Assembly (NCBI RefSeq): GCF_964030935.1
Contig: NZ_OZ034990.1
Coordinates: forward strand, 1,180,001 to 1,244,000
DNA length: 64,000 bases
Direction: 5' to 3'
DNA from: Rickettsiella endosymbiont of Aleochara curtula
GTDB lineage: Bacteria; Pseudomonadota; Gammaproteobacteria; Diplorickettsiales; Diplorickettsiaceae
Under the pieces are notes generated by a model. It was given only the letters and a program-made list of their open reading frames with translations. It ran no database searches and was not told where the DNA came from. A program made the position numbers and the translations under genes. Numbering within the stretch: the stretch's first letter is position 1; every line of letters begins with the position of its first letter. Shown one piece after another: positions 53,445 through 63,098 of the stretch.

Positions 53445-55865
53445 CTAATGCTTTTCAAGTTTATAAAGTAAGTCTAAGCCATTAGCGAAGTTGCTACTGG
53501 TAGTTTGTAACGAAAAATTTTTATTTAAAAGATAATTTATTTCTAAAATACTGATTTGATCCAGCAAGCCTAGGCTATAAGATACATTAAGTTTAGGTGA
53601 AAGATTTTTGCCGACTATCAATGAAGTATTCTGTTGTAAGCTATTGGTAGTGGGATTAAAGATGGGTTTAGACCCGATAGTTAATTGATCTAAACCTATT
53701 TCCTGTTGCACTTTGCTAATAAGCTGACCAATATTATTTTTTTCACTCCCTAAATTGGCAGCAGCATTTAATAATAATTGTGTACTTGCGGCACTTAGTT
53801 GATTGCTGGCTTGGCCGGTAATTAAATAGGAAAGCATATCTAATTGCGATCTAATAATATTAGAAGGATCGGCGAATAGAATGATATGAGGATTTTGTAG
53901 TGTCCCTCTCACATGTAGGCCCACTTCTAACTGAGTCGGTATAGATTGAGAAGAAGACATTGCGGATTGAATAAAATTACTCGAGCCAAGCTTAGATTTA
54001 ATATCGGTAGAGGTATCAGCAGTAGATACAGGCAAGATTAAAATATTTCGACTGGCCGTAATATTTACTACAGGATTATTAATGGGTGTATTGGCGAAAT
54101 TTAATGAAGCATTAGGTTTTAATTTTAAGCTTTGACCATAATAGCTATATTCACCTGGAAAAAGCTTTAGTTGTCCTGTGGCTAATAATGGATGATCCGA
54201 ATCTTGATTTATTGTAAGTGAACCCTTTAATTTAGTGTTGAGTCCTTGATATTGCAAATGAATATCATCACCGGCTTCTAATTTAATAGTATTTTTCAAA
54301 ACAAAAGGGAAAGTAAAAGTTTTTTTCTTATCCCCCACAAACACTATGTCATTAGACAATTCAATTAAATTATTATTTTTAGGATTAATTTTAATTCTAG
54401 CTTTTGGAAATAAGATATAACCATCCGTTTCAATTTGTTGAATATCGGCATGAATTTTTAATTTTGGCGTAGCAGTAATTTGATATTCTGGATTATGAAT
54501 TATAGTGACATCTTTTCCTTGTAAATCGATTAATGTCGGTAAATTTGGTTTTAATAGATCGGTTGTAGTTTGAAGCTCTAAGGATCCCTTTCCAGATTGA
54601 ATTTGGCCAGTGCCTATTAAATTATTCTTATGGGTGTGTAACTGATAGTTTATATTTTTTAAATTAAGTCCTAAATCAGGAATATCTAAGCTAGCTTGCT
54701 GAAGATTAAGCGTTAGATTAAATAGAGGCTTATTTATTAAACCTGAAATTTTCAATTGAGTATAAAAATTTCCTTTATTATGTTTAACATCAGGAAATAA
54801 TTGGCTCAAAAAATTTAAATCTTTAAAGTTTAAATCAATGCTAGCATGTACCGGTTGTGTGGCTCTCAGCCACGAGCGTGCTTGATAATTCGGTAGTAAT
54901 AGGTAAGCAAATAATTGGTTCGTATTTCCTTTAAATGTTTGTAGTGAAGTTTCTAATCCATATTTCGATACATGACTATTAATTTGTGTATTAGGAATTA
55001 TTATTTTTGGAAACTGTTCATTTTGAACTAATCTATTTAGTTTAAATTCAGATAAATTTCCTCGTAAAGAAAATGGTGATAAAGATCCAGATAAGTTTAA
55101 TTGTAGAGGTGCAAGCTGAAATGATGTATTACTGAGCTGAGCAGCAGCTATATTAAAAAGCCATTTTTTATTTTTAGTGTCTATATTCAGTTCAGCCTGA
55201 ATTTGTTCGACTTGCCATTCTTTCCATTCCAGATTTGTTTTCTTAAAAATCAGGTTAAATTCAGGCTGTTGGAAAATTCCGTTTATTGACCCTTGTAAAG
55301 CTACTTTGCCTTGTAGATTGCGAACATAGCTTGTTGGATCTTTAATATCTAACTGCCAATTAATGTGCCATTGCTGTTGAATGGAGCCTTGTAATTCCAG
55401 GTGTAAGTTGTTCGACTGAATATTCATTTGATGAATAACAACCGAATCGAATTTTAAAAAATGAAATATTTTAGGAATTTGAAAATTTTTTCTCTGAGAA
55501 GGATTGGATTTTTTTTGATTAGATTGCTGTTTTACAAAAAGATTTAAATTATCGACATAAATTGGACCTAAATTTAATTTTCCTTGTAATAAATCGCGCC
55601 AATAACCTTCAAACTTCACTTCAGAAATAGTGAGGTTAATTTTATTATTTTGATAAGTTAATTCTTTTAGTTGTATTGGGCCTAACAGCCGTCCATGTAT
55701 AACATTTACTCTTAATTGGCCCGGCAGAAATTGTTTTCCGATTAATACAACCGTTTCTAAACCTCTTTCTGTGTTAAGAACTATATAACTACTTAATAAA
55801 AAAACACTGGCTAATAAGCTTCTCAACAACCAGCTCACCAAAAATAATTTCTTGTTATTTATCAT
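53445..55865 (-). CDS. tamB: TamB-family translocation and assembly module protein, short form
   Basis: An inner-membrane-anchored periplasmic bridge that works with TamA. A single N-terminal helix (LRSLLASVFLLSSYIVL) is followed by long repetitive beta structure and the C-terminal DUF490 domain (NPVVNITASRNILIL, LEVGLHVRGTLQNPHIILF, LDMLSYLITGQ). At 806 residues it is much shorter than the roughly 1250 of E. coli TamB, with the loss in the repetitive central groove; the two ends are intact. It overlaps tamA by four bases. Proteins of this class are also discussed as lipid conduits to the outer membrane. Confidence 0.9.
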   Translation of the reverse strand: MINNKKLFLVSWLLRSLLASVFLLSSYIVLNTERGLETVVLIGKQFLPGQLRVNVIHGRLLGPIQLKELTYQNNKINLTISEVKFEGYWRDLLQGKLNLGPIYVDNLNLFVKQQSNQKKSNPSQRKNFQIPKIFHFLKFDSVVIHQMNIQSNNLHLELQGSIQQQWHINWQLDIKDPTSYVRNLQGKVALQGSINGIFQQPEFNLIFKKTNLEWKEWQVEQIQAELNIDTKNKKWLFNIAAAQLSNTSFQLAPLQLNLSGSLSPFSLRGNLSEFKLNRLVQNEQFPKIIIPNTQINSHVSKYGLETSLQTFKGNTNQLFAYLLLPNYQARSWLRATQPVHASIDLNFKDLNFLSQLFPDVKHNKGNFYTQLKISGLINKPLFNLTLNLQQASLDIPDLGLNLKNINYQLHTHKNNLIGTGQIQSGKGSLELQTTTDLLKPNLPTLIDLQGKDVTIIHNPEYQITATPKLKIHADIQQIETDGYILFPKARIKINPKNNNLIELSNDIVFVGDKKKTFTFPFVLKNTIKLEAGDDIHLQYQGLNTKLKGSLTINQDSDHPLLATGQLKLFPGEYSYYGQSLKLKPNASLNFANTPINNPVVNITASRNILILPVSTADTSTDIKSKLGSSNFIQSAMSSSQSIPTQLEVGLHVRGTLQNPHIILFADPSNIIRSQLDMLSYLITGQASNQLSAASTQLLLNAAANLGSEKNNIGQLISKVQQEIGLDQLTIGSKPIFNPTTNSLQQNTSLIVGKNLSPKLNVSYSLGLLDQISILEINYLLNKNFSLQTTSSNFANGLDLLYKLEKH

Positions 55866-57583
55866 AAGAAATCAAACCCCATGGTAAATTGAAATCTTAT
55901 GGGGCGTCCAGGAAGATCCAAGGCTTTACCTGCGGTAATTTCCATAGGCCCTAAGGGAGAAGCCCAAACCAAGCCAATACCCGTTCCTTTTTTCAAATTA
56001 ATGGGAAAATTATTAACGGCATTTCCAGCATCAAAAAAAACAGCGCCATAAAAATTATTAATAAGTCGATGCTGATATTCGACACTTCCTGACATTAAAT
56101 AACGTGCGGGGCCTAAGGATTGATATGCATATCCACGTACACTTTGGCTTCCTCCCGCATAAAAAAGCAAAGAAGGAGGAAAATTTTCCAGACTAGGAGT
56201 TAGTGTATAACCGACATTACCGCGAAACAGTAAGCGACTGTTATCATCCCAGCTCAGTATATATTTCCCTTGTATTTGTGTTTGTAAAAAACTGGTATTA
56301 GATAATAAATTTCTATCTGCCCCCTGTAATCTGAGATCTAACTGATAGCCATGTAATGCAAAAAGCGGGTTATCAAATTTGCTATAGGATAAATTTATAC
56401 CTGGAGTTAATAGATGTGAGTTAGTCTTAGGTTGATTGAGATAGTTGAAACGTTCAATTTGATAGTTTAAAAATAAATTGCGTTGCCAGCCTTTCCATTT
56501 ATCCACGCTGCCTATGCCTATTTGTTGCGTGGTTGTAATTACTTGAGTAAGTTCTTTTCTGACGATAGCAAAATTAATATTGTAATTGTCAGTATTGGGA
56601 TGTTTTCCAGGGATAGTGTAAGTTGTTTGTAGGCTATTCTGTATTTTAGATAGCTGAGATAAAATATTTAAGCGGTGACCGGCTTTATTTAGATAACGAG
56701 ATTCCCAGCCTAGCTTTCCACGAATACCTACATCCGTACCATAACCTATCCCTGCTAAATATTGCTGAGATGGACGCGGTGTTAATATAAAATCAATGGG
56801 TAAATTTTGATTTTGTTTGTTGATAGGCGCATCAGGAATCGAAACGTTTTGAAAATATCCACTTTTGTTTAAATTATCTTGTAGTTTTAAAAGTTTAGTT
56901 GAAGAATAAGGATCACCCAATTTAAAAGGGATATAACGTTGTAATAGACTATTATTGAGTATCGATTGCTGGAAAGTAATAGGACCAAAATAATAACGTG
57001 GGCCGATATTTAAAGTAAGGATGAGCTTAGCTGTGTAAGCTTGTCGGTTAATTAAAATGGTATGTTTTGAAAAATAAGCAGAAAGGTAAGCTTTTGCAAC
57101 AATCTTAGCGAGTAATTTTTGCTTTGCTTCTTCATAAACTTCACTATTAAAGATATCACCTCGATGTAGAGGAAAATCAGATATTAATTTTGTTATTTTT
57201 GGATCTGCTTTTCGATTGTCAACTGAAATTTTTAAAGTCGTGATTTTTAACAGAGGACCTACAGAAATTTGATAGCTAGCATTCCAATTAGCGTTGATTT
57301 TTTTTAATGAGTGTTTAATAGATGGCTTGAAATACCCATAAGCTGCCAATGATTGTTTAATCTCAGAGACAGAATGTTGATACCAGAATTGAACATCTTC
57401 ATTGGACGGGTCGACTAAGCCTTGCAGGCTACTATCCAGACGTTGTTGAATAGGACCCATAAGGTCTGGATTGAGGCCCTGTATTTGGTAAGCCACGCGA
57501 GGATATTCTGCATATCCCAAAGGGATAAAAAGGATATTTACTAGCGCCAAGCAAGCTACAGCCAATCTTATTTTTATTCTCAT
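55862..57583 (-). CDS. tamA: TamA outer-membrane assembly barrel (Omp85 family)
   Basis: 573 residues. A signal peptide (VACLALVNILFIPLGYA) precedes about three POTRA domains (for example RYYFGPITFQ near residue 200) and a 16-strand Omp85 barrel containing VRGYAYQSLGPARYL and GPMEITAGKALD. It ends in FDFL, with an aromatic near the terminus as in barrel-insertion signals. Cooperates with TamB, encoded directly downstream. Its start codon lies in a perfect hairpin (57581-57609). Confidence 0.93.
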   Translation of the reverse strand: MRIKIRLAVACLALVNILFIPLGYAEYPRVAYQIQGLNPDLMGPIQQRLDSSLQGLVDPSNEDVQFWYQHSVSEIKQSLAAYGYFKPSIKHSLKKINANWNASYQISVGPLLKITTLKISVDNRKADPKITKLISDFPLHRGDIFNSEVYEEAKQKLLAKIVAKAYLSAYFSKHTILINRQAYTAKLILTLNIGPRYYFGPITFQQSILNNSLLQRYIPFKLGDPYSSTKLLKLQDNLNKSGYFQNVSIPDAPINKQNQNLPIDFILTPRPSQQYLAGIGYGTDVGIRGKLGWESRYLNKAGHRLNILSQLSKIQNSLQTTYTIPGKHPNTDNYNINFAIVRKELTQVITTTQQIGIGSVDKWKGWQRNLFLNYQIERFNYLNQPKTNSHLLTPGINLSYSKFDNPLFALHGYQLDLRLQGADRNLLSNTSFLQTQIQGKYILSWDDNSRLLFRGNVGYTLTPSLENFPPSLLFYAGGSQSVRGYAYQSLGPARYLMSGSVEYQHRLINNFYGAVFFDAGNAVNNFPINLKKGTGIGLVWASPLGPMEITAGKALDLPGRPIRFQFTMGFDFL

Positions 57584-57609
57584 ATTAGGTTAAATAAATA
57601 CCTAATATG
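57581..57609 (-). promoter_or_regulatory. hairpin enclosing the tamA start codon
   Basis: On the minus strand CATATTAGGT and ACCTAATATG are perfect complements separated by nine bases. The final ATG is the tamA start codon, and the upstream AGG, the only nearby ribosome-site candidate, is in the other arm. Folding would hide both, so translation may be controlled by structure or by a protein at the DNA palindrome. Confidence 0.55.
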
Positions 57610-57748
57610 AGACGATAAGTAAAGTCTATAAGCCTAGAAATGTCTTATAAAGCATTATTTTATGTGGTTTTCTGATTTTCTGGGAAAATAATCACTTATT
57701 CTATACTAAAATATAACAAGATATATTTGTAATGAAAAAGCTTACAAA

Positions 57749-58816
57749 TTATCCTTGAGCGTATTGAAAATATTCTTTTGTAGCTTGGAATAAATCTTCC
57801 GTATCGCCTACTGCTCTAAAAAACGATTGGCATGCCTGATTTGGAATGGATAATTCACTCCTATCATTTGAGGTTATTTTTGTTTCAAGTGCACCCAGGA
57901 AATCAATTTTAGCTTGGCGTTTTGGTTCTTCAGGCCAAAAACGTTCAAAAAAGCTGTTTCTGGAGCTTGTTATTTGTTGTTGAAGACGGCACTTTTTACT
58001 TTCAATTTCTTCAAGAAGAAAGGTTTTATTTTCTTCTTGGTTGCCAGTTAATTTTGACCAACGAAATTCACGGTGATAATAGTTAGAATTTTGATTTTTT
58101 GAGAGGATAGATAATTCTTCATCAGAGAATGATGCAAGTAATGAATCTGAATCCTCAAAATTTTCAGAGTTTTCATCGCTTAGGACAGGATCGATAGTTG
58201 GATAGACAGGAGGATTCTTAAAGTTTCTATAAATTGCAAAAATAGTTGTTAGCATAAGCAGCGTAGCGGCTGTTATACCTGCCGCTGCTAAAATAGTTAC
58301 AGCCAAATAAGGAGCTACCACCATGGTTAAAATAATACCCGCAATGACTATCCCACCTATAGTGCTTGCAATAAAATTATTTATTGTATGACTTCTATGC
58401 AGTGCTAGAGAGGGTGAATTTTTTTCTGATTTCAGCCAATGATAAGCATGTAGAATCGATAAGCCCAGATGGTAGACGACACTGGAGCCGACGGCAGTTA
58501 GAAATAAACCTTGTACGAAAATGAGACTAAGCCCAGCAAAGACAGCAGTGAAAACTAATGCGGTTTTAATTGGAGCATGAATTAAATCAAAGGTTTTACC
58601 TAGATTTTTATTTTTAGCGCTGGCAAAATGATAAAGAGCAAACAAACTCGCTATGGCATCGGGTATAATAACAAGCGGAAACAAAATTGGAGCAAGAATT
58701 TTTTCAAATATCGAGCCTATTTGATAAATGTTGGACTTAAAAACAAAGATAGTGCTAAGTACTGCATTTTGGAAGAAGGAGTTGGTAGATTCTGATATTC
58801 TTAAGTGTTTACTCAT
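57749..58816 (-). CDS. unknown multi-pass membrane protein, candidate effector
   Basis: 355 residues, not recognised. Hydrophobic segments lie at about 37-64, 84-122, 148-170 and 172-197, all in the N-terminal 200 residues. The remaining 155 are acidic and polar, with NSFFERFWPEEPKRQAKIDF (287-306) and NQACQSFFRAVGD. No signal peptide; ATG 58816 follows AAGGTAAGG. Like the 745-residue protein it pairs membrane helices with a soluble tail bearing a double-Phe segment. A single gene with a 270-base upstream region shared with the divergent dacA. Function unknown. Confidence 0.65.
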   Translation of the reverse strand: MSKHLRISESTNSFFQNAVLSTIFVFKSNIYQIGSIFEKILAPILFPLVIIPDAIASLFALYHFASAKNKNLGKTFDLIHAPIKTALVFTAVFAGLSLIFVQGLFLTAVGSSVVYHLGLSILHAYHWLKSEKNSPSLALHRSHTINNFIASTIGGIVIAGIILTMVVAPYLAVTILAAAGITAATLLMLTTIFAIYRNFKNPPVYPTIDPVLSDENSENFEDSDSLLASFSDEELSILSKNQNSNYYHREFRWSKLTGNQEENKTFLLEEIESKKCRLQQQITSSRNSFFERFWPEEPKRQAKIDFLGALETKITSNDRSELSIPNQACQSFFRAVGDTEDLFQATKEYFQYAQG

Positions 58817-59086
58817 TTTTTATACCTTACCTTCAAATTTCCTAACGAAAGCAGCGATTAAACCAGTCGCACTTTACCGTAAACCAGAGCGAAAATAAAG
58901 TTTAAAGGCGAAAGAGACAGTGAAAGAAATTTTTGGTGGAATAGTTATTATCCTATAAATAATCAAGTATTTGCAGTATATTATTAAATCACTAAAATGA
59001 TTTATAGGCTCTTTTTATCTGGACTTATATTAAAAACTAATATTAGTATACTCACATAGTTCTAAACTGTATAAGGCGTTTACATC

Positions 59087-60280
59087 ATGTTTAAGCGATA
59101 TTCACTGTGTTTTACTCTCATATTCTTAATAGTGGGGTTATTCGGCTCAGTATGCAAAGCTGATCCAGTGATACCAATAACAGCTCCCGCTGCTGCACAA
59201 CCTACATTGACACCGATTGCTCCTAGCGTAAATGCTAAAGCATACCTATTAATGGATGCCTATAGCGGTAAAGTTTTAGCAAGTGAAAATATTGATGAGC
59301 GCGTCGCTCCTGCCAGCTTAACTAAAATGATGACTTCTTATGTTGTGTCTATGGCTTTGCAACAAGGGCATATACATCCCGCTGATTTAGTAACCATTAG
59401 CGAAGCTGCTTGGAAAACAGGCGGCTCTAAAATGTTTGTTAAGGTTGGTGATAAAGTCAGTGTGCAAGACTTAATGCAAGGTATGATAGTTGATTCAGGT
59501 AATGATGCCTGTGTGGCCATGGCCGAATATGTTGCGGGAAGTCAGGAGTCTTTTGTTAATTTAATGAATCAGCAAGCAGCAAGATTGGGTATGAGCAACA
59601 CTCATTTTGTTGATGTAGATGGATTACCCGATCCTAGCCATTACTCCACTGCACGTGATATGTCCATTTTAGCGCGCGCATTAATCCTTGATTTTCCTGA
59701 AGACTATAAATGGTATTCGCAAAAATGGTTTTCTTACAACGGAATTAAACAACCCAATCGTAATCGCTTACTATGGCGTGATCCCGATGTGGATGGAATT
59801 AAAACAGGCCATACCAATGAAGCAGGTTTTTGTTTGGCTGCTTCAGGTCAAAAAAACGGTTTGCGTTTAATTACCATCGTTATGGGAGCCCCTACTGATG
59901 AAATGCGCGCACAAGATAGCCAAAAATTACTGACGTATGGGTTTCGTTTTTTTGAATCACATAAGTTATATAACGCAGGGGTTAATTTGGCCACCACTAG
60001 GATTTGGTTTGCCCAACGTCCGCAAATTAAAGTTGGTGTAGCGCAAGATCTCTATGCAACGCTTCCACTTGGTTCAAATAAAAAACCCGCAACGACCATG
60101 ACTTTTACACCGAATTTAAAAGCGCCGATTAAAAAAGGTGAGGTCATTGGTCAAATCGATGTGGTATTAAACGATAAATCTATTGCCTCAGCGCCGCTTA
60201 TTGCTTTAGAAAGTTTATCAAAAGGCGGTATATGGCGTAATTTAGTCGATCGTACCAATTTACTTTTCAATAAAATCTAG
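59087..60280 (+). CDS. dacA: D-alanyl-D-alanine carboxypeptidase (PBP5/6 type)
   Basis: Trims the terminal D-Ala from peptidoglycan pentapeptides. A signal peptide (LIFLIVGLFGSVCKA) is followed by the three penicillin-binding motifs: SLTK (in APASLTKMMTSY), SGN (in DSGNDACVAMAEY) and KTG (in DGIKTGHTNEAGF). The C-terminal PBP5 beta domain and a final amphipathic anchor helix (LVDRTNLLFNKI) are present. 397 residues is normal. Confidence 0.95.
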   Translation: MFKRYSLCFTLIFLIVGLFGSVCKADPVIPITAPAAAQPTLTPIAPSVNAKAYLLMDAYSGKVLASENIDERVAPASLTKMMTSYVVSMALQQGHIHPADLVTISEAAWKTGGSKMFVKVGDKVSVQDLMQGMIVDSGNDACVAMAEYVAGSQESFVNLMNQQAARLGMSNTHFVDVDGLPDPSHYSTARDMSILARALILDFPEDYKWYSQKWFSYNGIKQPNRNRLLWRDPDVDGIKTGHTNEAGFCLAASGQKNGLRLITIVMGAPTDEMRAQDSQKLLTYGFRFFESHKLYNAGVNLATTRIWFAQRPQIKVGVAQDLYATLPLGSNKKPATTMTFTPNLKAPIKKGEVIGQIDVVLNDKSIASAPLIALESLSKGGIWRNLVDRTNLLFNKI

Positions 60281-60368
60281 GTTTTTTAGAGTAGGTAAAT
60301 TAATTCAAAAAAATATGCGAAAAGTATATGCACACTGAGAATTAATCTGAAATGTGCGAAATATATTT

Positions 60369-61262
60369 ATGAATAATTTGTTTAAGTTCTTAAGAGCTGG
60401 GCTCACGGCGGCTTTATATCTCATTATTCTTACTGTTTGGTTTGTTCCGTTAGCGATAGTAGGTTTGTTGCGATTTATTATTCCTTGGAAAAAATGGCGA
60501 CAACTTACCAAAAAATTAATGGAGCTTTTACATGCGGTTTGGTTACGCAGTAATTATTTTCTTTTAAAATGGATAACTCATATTAAATGGGAGATAAAAG
60601 GATTAGATCAACTACATTATAAAGAATGGTATTTACTCATTTCTAATCATCAGTCCTGGGCAGATATACTTATTTTGCAGTCTATTTTTAGCGGTAAAAT
60701 TCCCCCTTTGAAATTTTTTCTAAAAAGAGAGTTACTTTGGACTTTGCCGATAGCAAGTTGGGCATGTTGGTTATTAGATTTTCCATTTATGCGTCGATAT
60801 AGCAAAGCCAAACTAAGCAAACATCCAGAACTTAAAGATAAGGATATTGAAGAAACTAAAAAAGCTAGCGCTAAATTCAAAATGACACCCACTACCGTTA
60901 CTAATTTTGTTGAAGGTACTCGATTCTCACAGAAAAAAAGAGAATTACAAGCATCGCCTTATGAACATTTACTCCGCCCCAAAGCAGCGGGTATGGCTTT
61001 TAGTCTTGCTGTTTTGGGTGATTTTTTTCATAAAATTCTTAATGTCACCATTATTTATCCCCCTCATCAGGCCAGCTTGTTAGATTTCTTATCAGGAAAT
61101 ATAGAAAAAATAATTGTTGATGTAGAAGCAATACCTATCACAAAAGACTGGTTGGGTGATTATGAAAATGATCGTCAATATCGAATATACTTTCAAAAAA
61201 AACTGAATGAGCTATGGGAAAGAAAAGATCAGCTTATCAAAACTCAATTACAAAATTTTTAA
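60369..61262 (+). CDS. membrane acyltransferase (PlsC-like, YihG type)
   Basis: About 297 residues. A long N-terminal membrane helix (ALYLIILTVWFVPLAIVGLL) precedes a PlsC/LPLAT domain with the catalytic NHQSWAD (HX4D) and the substrate EGTRFS block. It resembles E. coli YihG/YihG-like 1-acylglycerol-3-phosphate acyltransferases that remodel phospholipids. I prefer ATG 60369; GTG 60354 adds five residues, and neither has a strong ribosome site. hemC follows closely. Confidence 0.82.
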   Translation: MNNLFKFLRAGLTAALYLIILTVWFVPLAIVGLLRFIIPWKKWRQLTKKLMELLHAVWLRSNYFLLKWITHIKWEIKGLDQLHYKEWYLLISNHQSWADILILQSIFSGKIPPLKFFLKRELLWTLPIASWACWLLDFPFMRRYSKAKLSKHPELKDKDIEETKKASAKFKMTPTTVTNFVEGTRFSQKKRELQASPYEHLLRPKAAGMAFSLAVLGDFFHKILNVTIIYPPHQASLLDFLSGNIEKIIVDVEAIPITKDWLGDYENDRQYRIYFQKKLNELWERKDQLIKTQLQNF

Positions 61263-61277
61263 TACTTGGGGCGAGTT

Positions 61278-62219
61278 TTGGATAAGAAAAAATTTTTACG
61301 TATTGCTACTCGAAAAAGTCCCTTAGCCTATTGGCAAGCCAATACCATTAAAGAACAATTGGAGATACTATTTCCATATTTAACCATCAGTCTGCTTCCT
61401 TTGCTTACAGAAGGTGACCGACAGCAAAATAGTTCTTTAAGTAAATTAGGTGGTAAAGGTTTGTTTGTTAAAGAATTAGAAGGAGCTTTGCTTAATCATC
61501 AGGCAGATATAGCCGTTCATTCCATGAAAGATCTGCCGATGGATTTAGAAACAGGTTTAGTATTAGCGGCCATTTGCAAGCGAGAAGATCCTCGTGATGT
61601 ATTAATTTCAAGATTTGCGCAACCTTTAATACAATTATCGTCTGGATCTTATATAGGAACTTCAAGTTTACGGCGCCAATCGCAATTATTGGCTTTGCGT
61701 CCAGATTTACAAGTGAAAGTATTACGGGGAAATGTAGGAACGCGTCTGGACAAATTGGCTGCAGGCGAATTTGACGCAATAATTTTAGCAGCCGCAGGAC
61801 TAATACGTTTAAAAAAAACAGATTGTATTAGCGAATATTTAGAAACCACTTGTTTTTTGCCTGCGCCAGGGCAAGGTGCTTTAGGAATTGAGTGCCGCGC
61901 AGATGATGAAGAAAGCATAGCAACTATTTCTAAATTGACTGATCCGGATACCTATTATTGTGTGTTAGCTGAACGAGCTTTAAGCCGAGAACTCGGAGGC
62001 AGCTGCCAAGTGCCTATAGCGGCTTATGCAACTACACTGGGTTACGGCCAATTGAATTTGCGGGCTCTAGTAGGAAATCTAGAAGGCACAAAACTCATTA
62101 AAGTTGAAAAGCAAGGTTCTATTGCCGATGCAGAAAAAATTGGATTTTTAGCCGCACAGAATTTACGTGATCTTGGTGTTGAAGAAATTCTAAAAGGGAT
62201 TTTAAATACGGGTACTTAG
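61278..62219 (+). CDS. hemC: porphobilinogen deaminase (hydroxymethylbilane synthase)
   Basis: Polymerises four porphobilinogens into hydroxymethylbilane in haem synthesis. Motifs: RIATRKSPLAYWQA, the VHSMKDLPMD active site, GTSSLRRQSQLL and the dipyrromethane-cofactor Cys in ELGGSCQVPIAAY. I prefer the TTG at 61278 with GGGGCGAG upstream; the TTG at 61266 would add four residues with no ribosome site. About 313 residues equals E. coli HemC. No hemD follows. Confidence 0.94.
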   Translation: MDKKKFLRIATRKSPLAYWQANTIKEQLEILFPYLTISLLPLLTEGDRQQNSSLSKLGGKGLFVKELEGALLNHQADIAVHSMKDLPMDLETGLVLAAICKREDPRDVLISRFAQPLIQLSSGSYIGTSSLRRQSQLLALRPDLQVKVLRGNVGTRLDKLAAGEFDAIILAAAGLIRLKKTDCISEYLETTCFLPAPGQGALGIECRADDEESIATISKLTDPDTYYCVLAERALSRELGGSCQVPIAAYATTLGYGQLNLRALVGNLEGTKLIKVEKQGSIADAEKIGFLAAQNLRDLGVEEILKGILNTGT

Positions 62220-62263
62220 AGACGCTAAGTGCTCACAAAACAGTAAGGTTTACAAGGTTTGAT

Positions 62264-62902
62264 TTATTTGAGTACAGTTTTGTGGGGATATTCGCAAAGA
62301 TCTTGGATGATACACTCAGGACATTTGGGTTTACGAGCTAAACAAGTATAGCGCCCATGTAACACTAACCAATGATGAGCGTTTTTTAAATACTTTTTGG
62401 GAACGACTTTTAATAAGGTTTTCTCAACGGCCAAAGGGGTTTTTCCAGGTGCGAGACCCGTCCTGTTACACACTCGAAAAATATGCGTATCAACGGCAAT
62501 GGTGGGTTGATGAAAAACAGTATTAAGAATGACATTAGCTGTTTTACGTCCAACGCCGGGTAGACTTTCTAGTGCTTCACGATTACTAGGAACTTTTCCC
62601 TGATATTGCTCCAGCAAAATTTTACAGGTTTTTATGATATTTTTTGCCTTAGTATTATATAAGCCGATAGTTTTTATATACTTTTTTAAACCAGTTAAAC
62701 CCAATCCGGCTATTTTTTTTGGTGTATTTGCTTTAACGAATAATGTTTGCGTTGCCTGATTAACTGATTTATCGGTTGCCTGCGCGGAAAGAATAACCGC
62801 AATCAATAGCTCAAAAGGTGAGGAATAAACTAACTCTGTTGTTGGGTGGGGATTATCAGTGTGAAAACGTTGAAAAATTGCTGTACGCTTTTTTTGATTC
62901 AT
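62264..62902 (-). CDS. nth: endonuclease III
   Basis: DNA glycosylase/AP lyase that removes oxidised pyrimidines. The helix-hairpin-helix LPGVGRKTANVIL with its catalytic Lys, the Asp in TIAVDTHIFRVCNR and the 4Fe-4S cysteines (C-x6-C-x2-C-x5-C in CLARKPKCPECIIQDLC) are all present. 212 residues equals E. coli Nth within one residue. Convergent with hemC. Confidence 0.95.
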   Translation of the reverse strand: MNQKKRTAIFQRFHTDNPHPTTELVYSSPFELLIAVILSAQATDKSVNQATQTLFVKANTPKKIAGLGLTGLKKYIKTIGLYNTKAKNIIKTCKILLEQYQGKVPSNREALESLPGVGRKTANVILNTVFHQPTIAVDTHIFRVCNRTGLAPGKTPLAVEKTLLKVVPKKYLKNAHHWLVLHGRYTCLARKPKCPECIIQDLCEYPHKTVLK

Positions 62903-62937
62903 GACAATTTAGATCACAGTATAAAAATTAAAAAACA

Positions 62938-63040
62938 GTCCGTCATGGCGAGGTCGAAACGTCAGTGAGGCCGCGGCCATCCACAAAAAATTAAGTTTTC
63001 CAATGGATTGCCGCGCTACGCGCTCGCAATGACGATGAGC
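62938..63040. repeat. imperfect long palindromic repeat element
   Basis: Left arm 62941-62983 begins CGTCATGGCGAGGTCG and ends GGCCGCGGCCATCCA. Right arm 63004-63034 begins TGGATTGCCGCGCTACGCGC and ends TCGCAATGACG. It is much richer in G+C than its surroundings. The CGTCATTGCGAG...GCAATCCA pattern is like palindromic repeats seen in many copies in several intracellular bacteria. It sits between nth and the repressor gene. Confidence 0.65.
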
Positions 63041-63098
63041 ACTTTACTGTCGTGACCCTATTCACATTAGTTACAATTATCAATACGCCCAAAGAAGT

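Noticed and set aside
59046..59058. AGTATACTCACAT before dacA as an eighth repeat copy
   Set aside because: Only the left terminus matches; no core or right end follows, so it may be chance.
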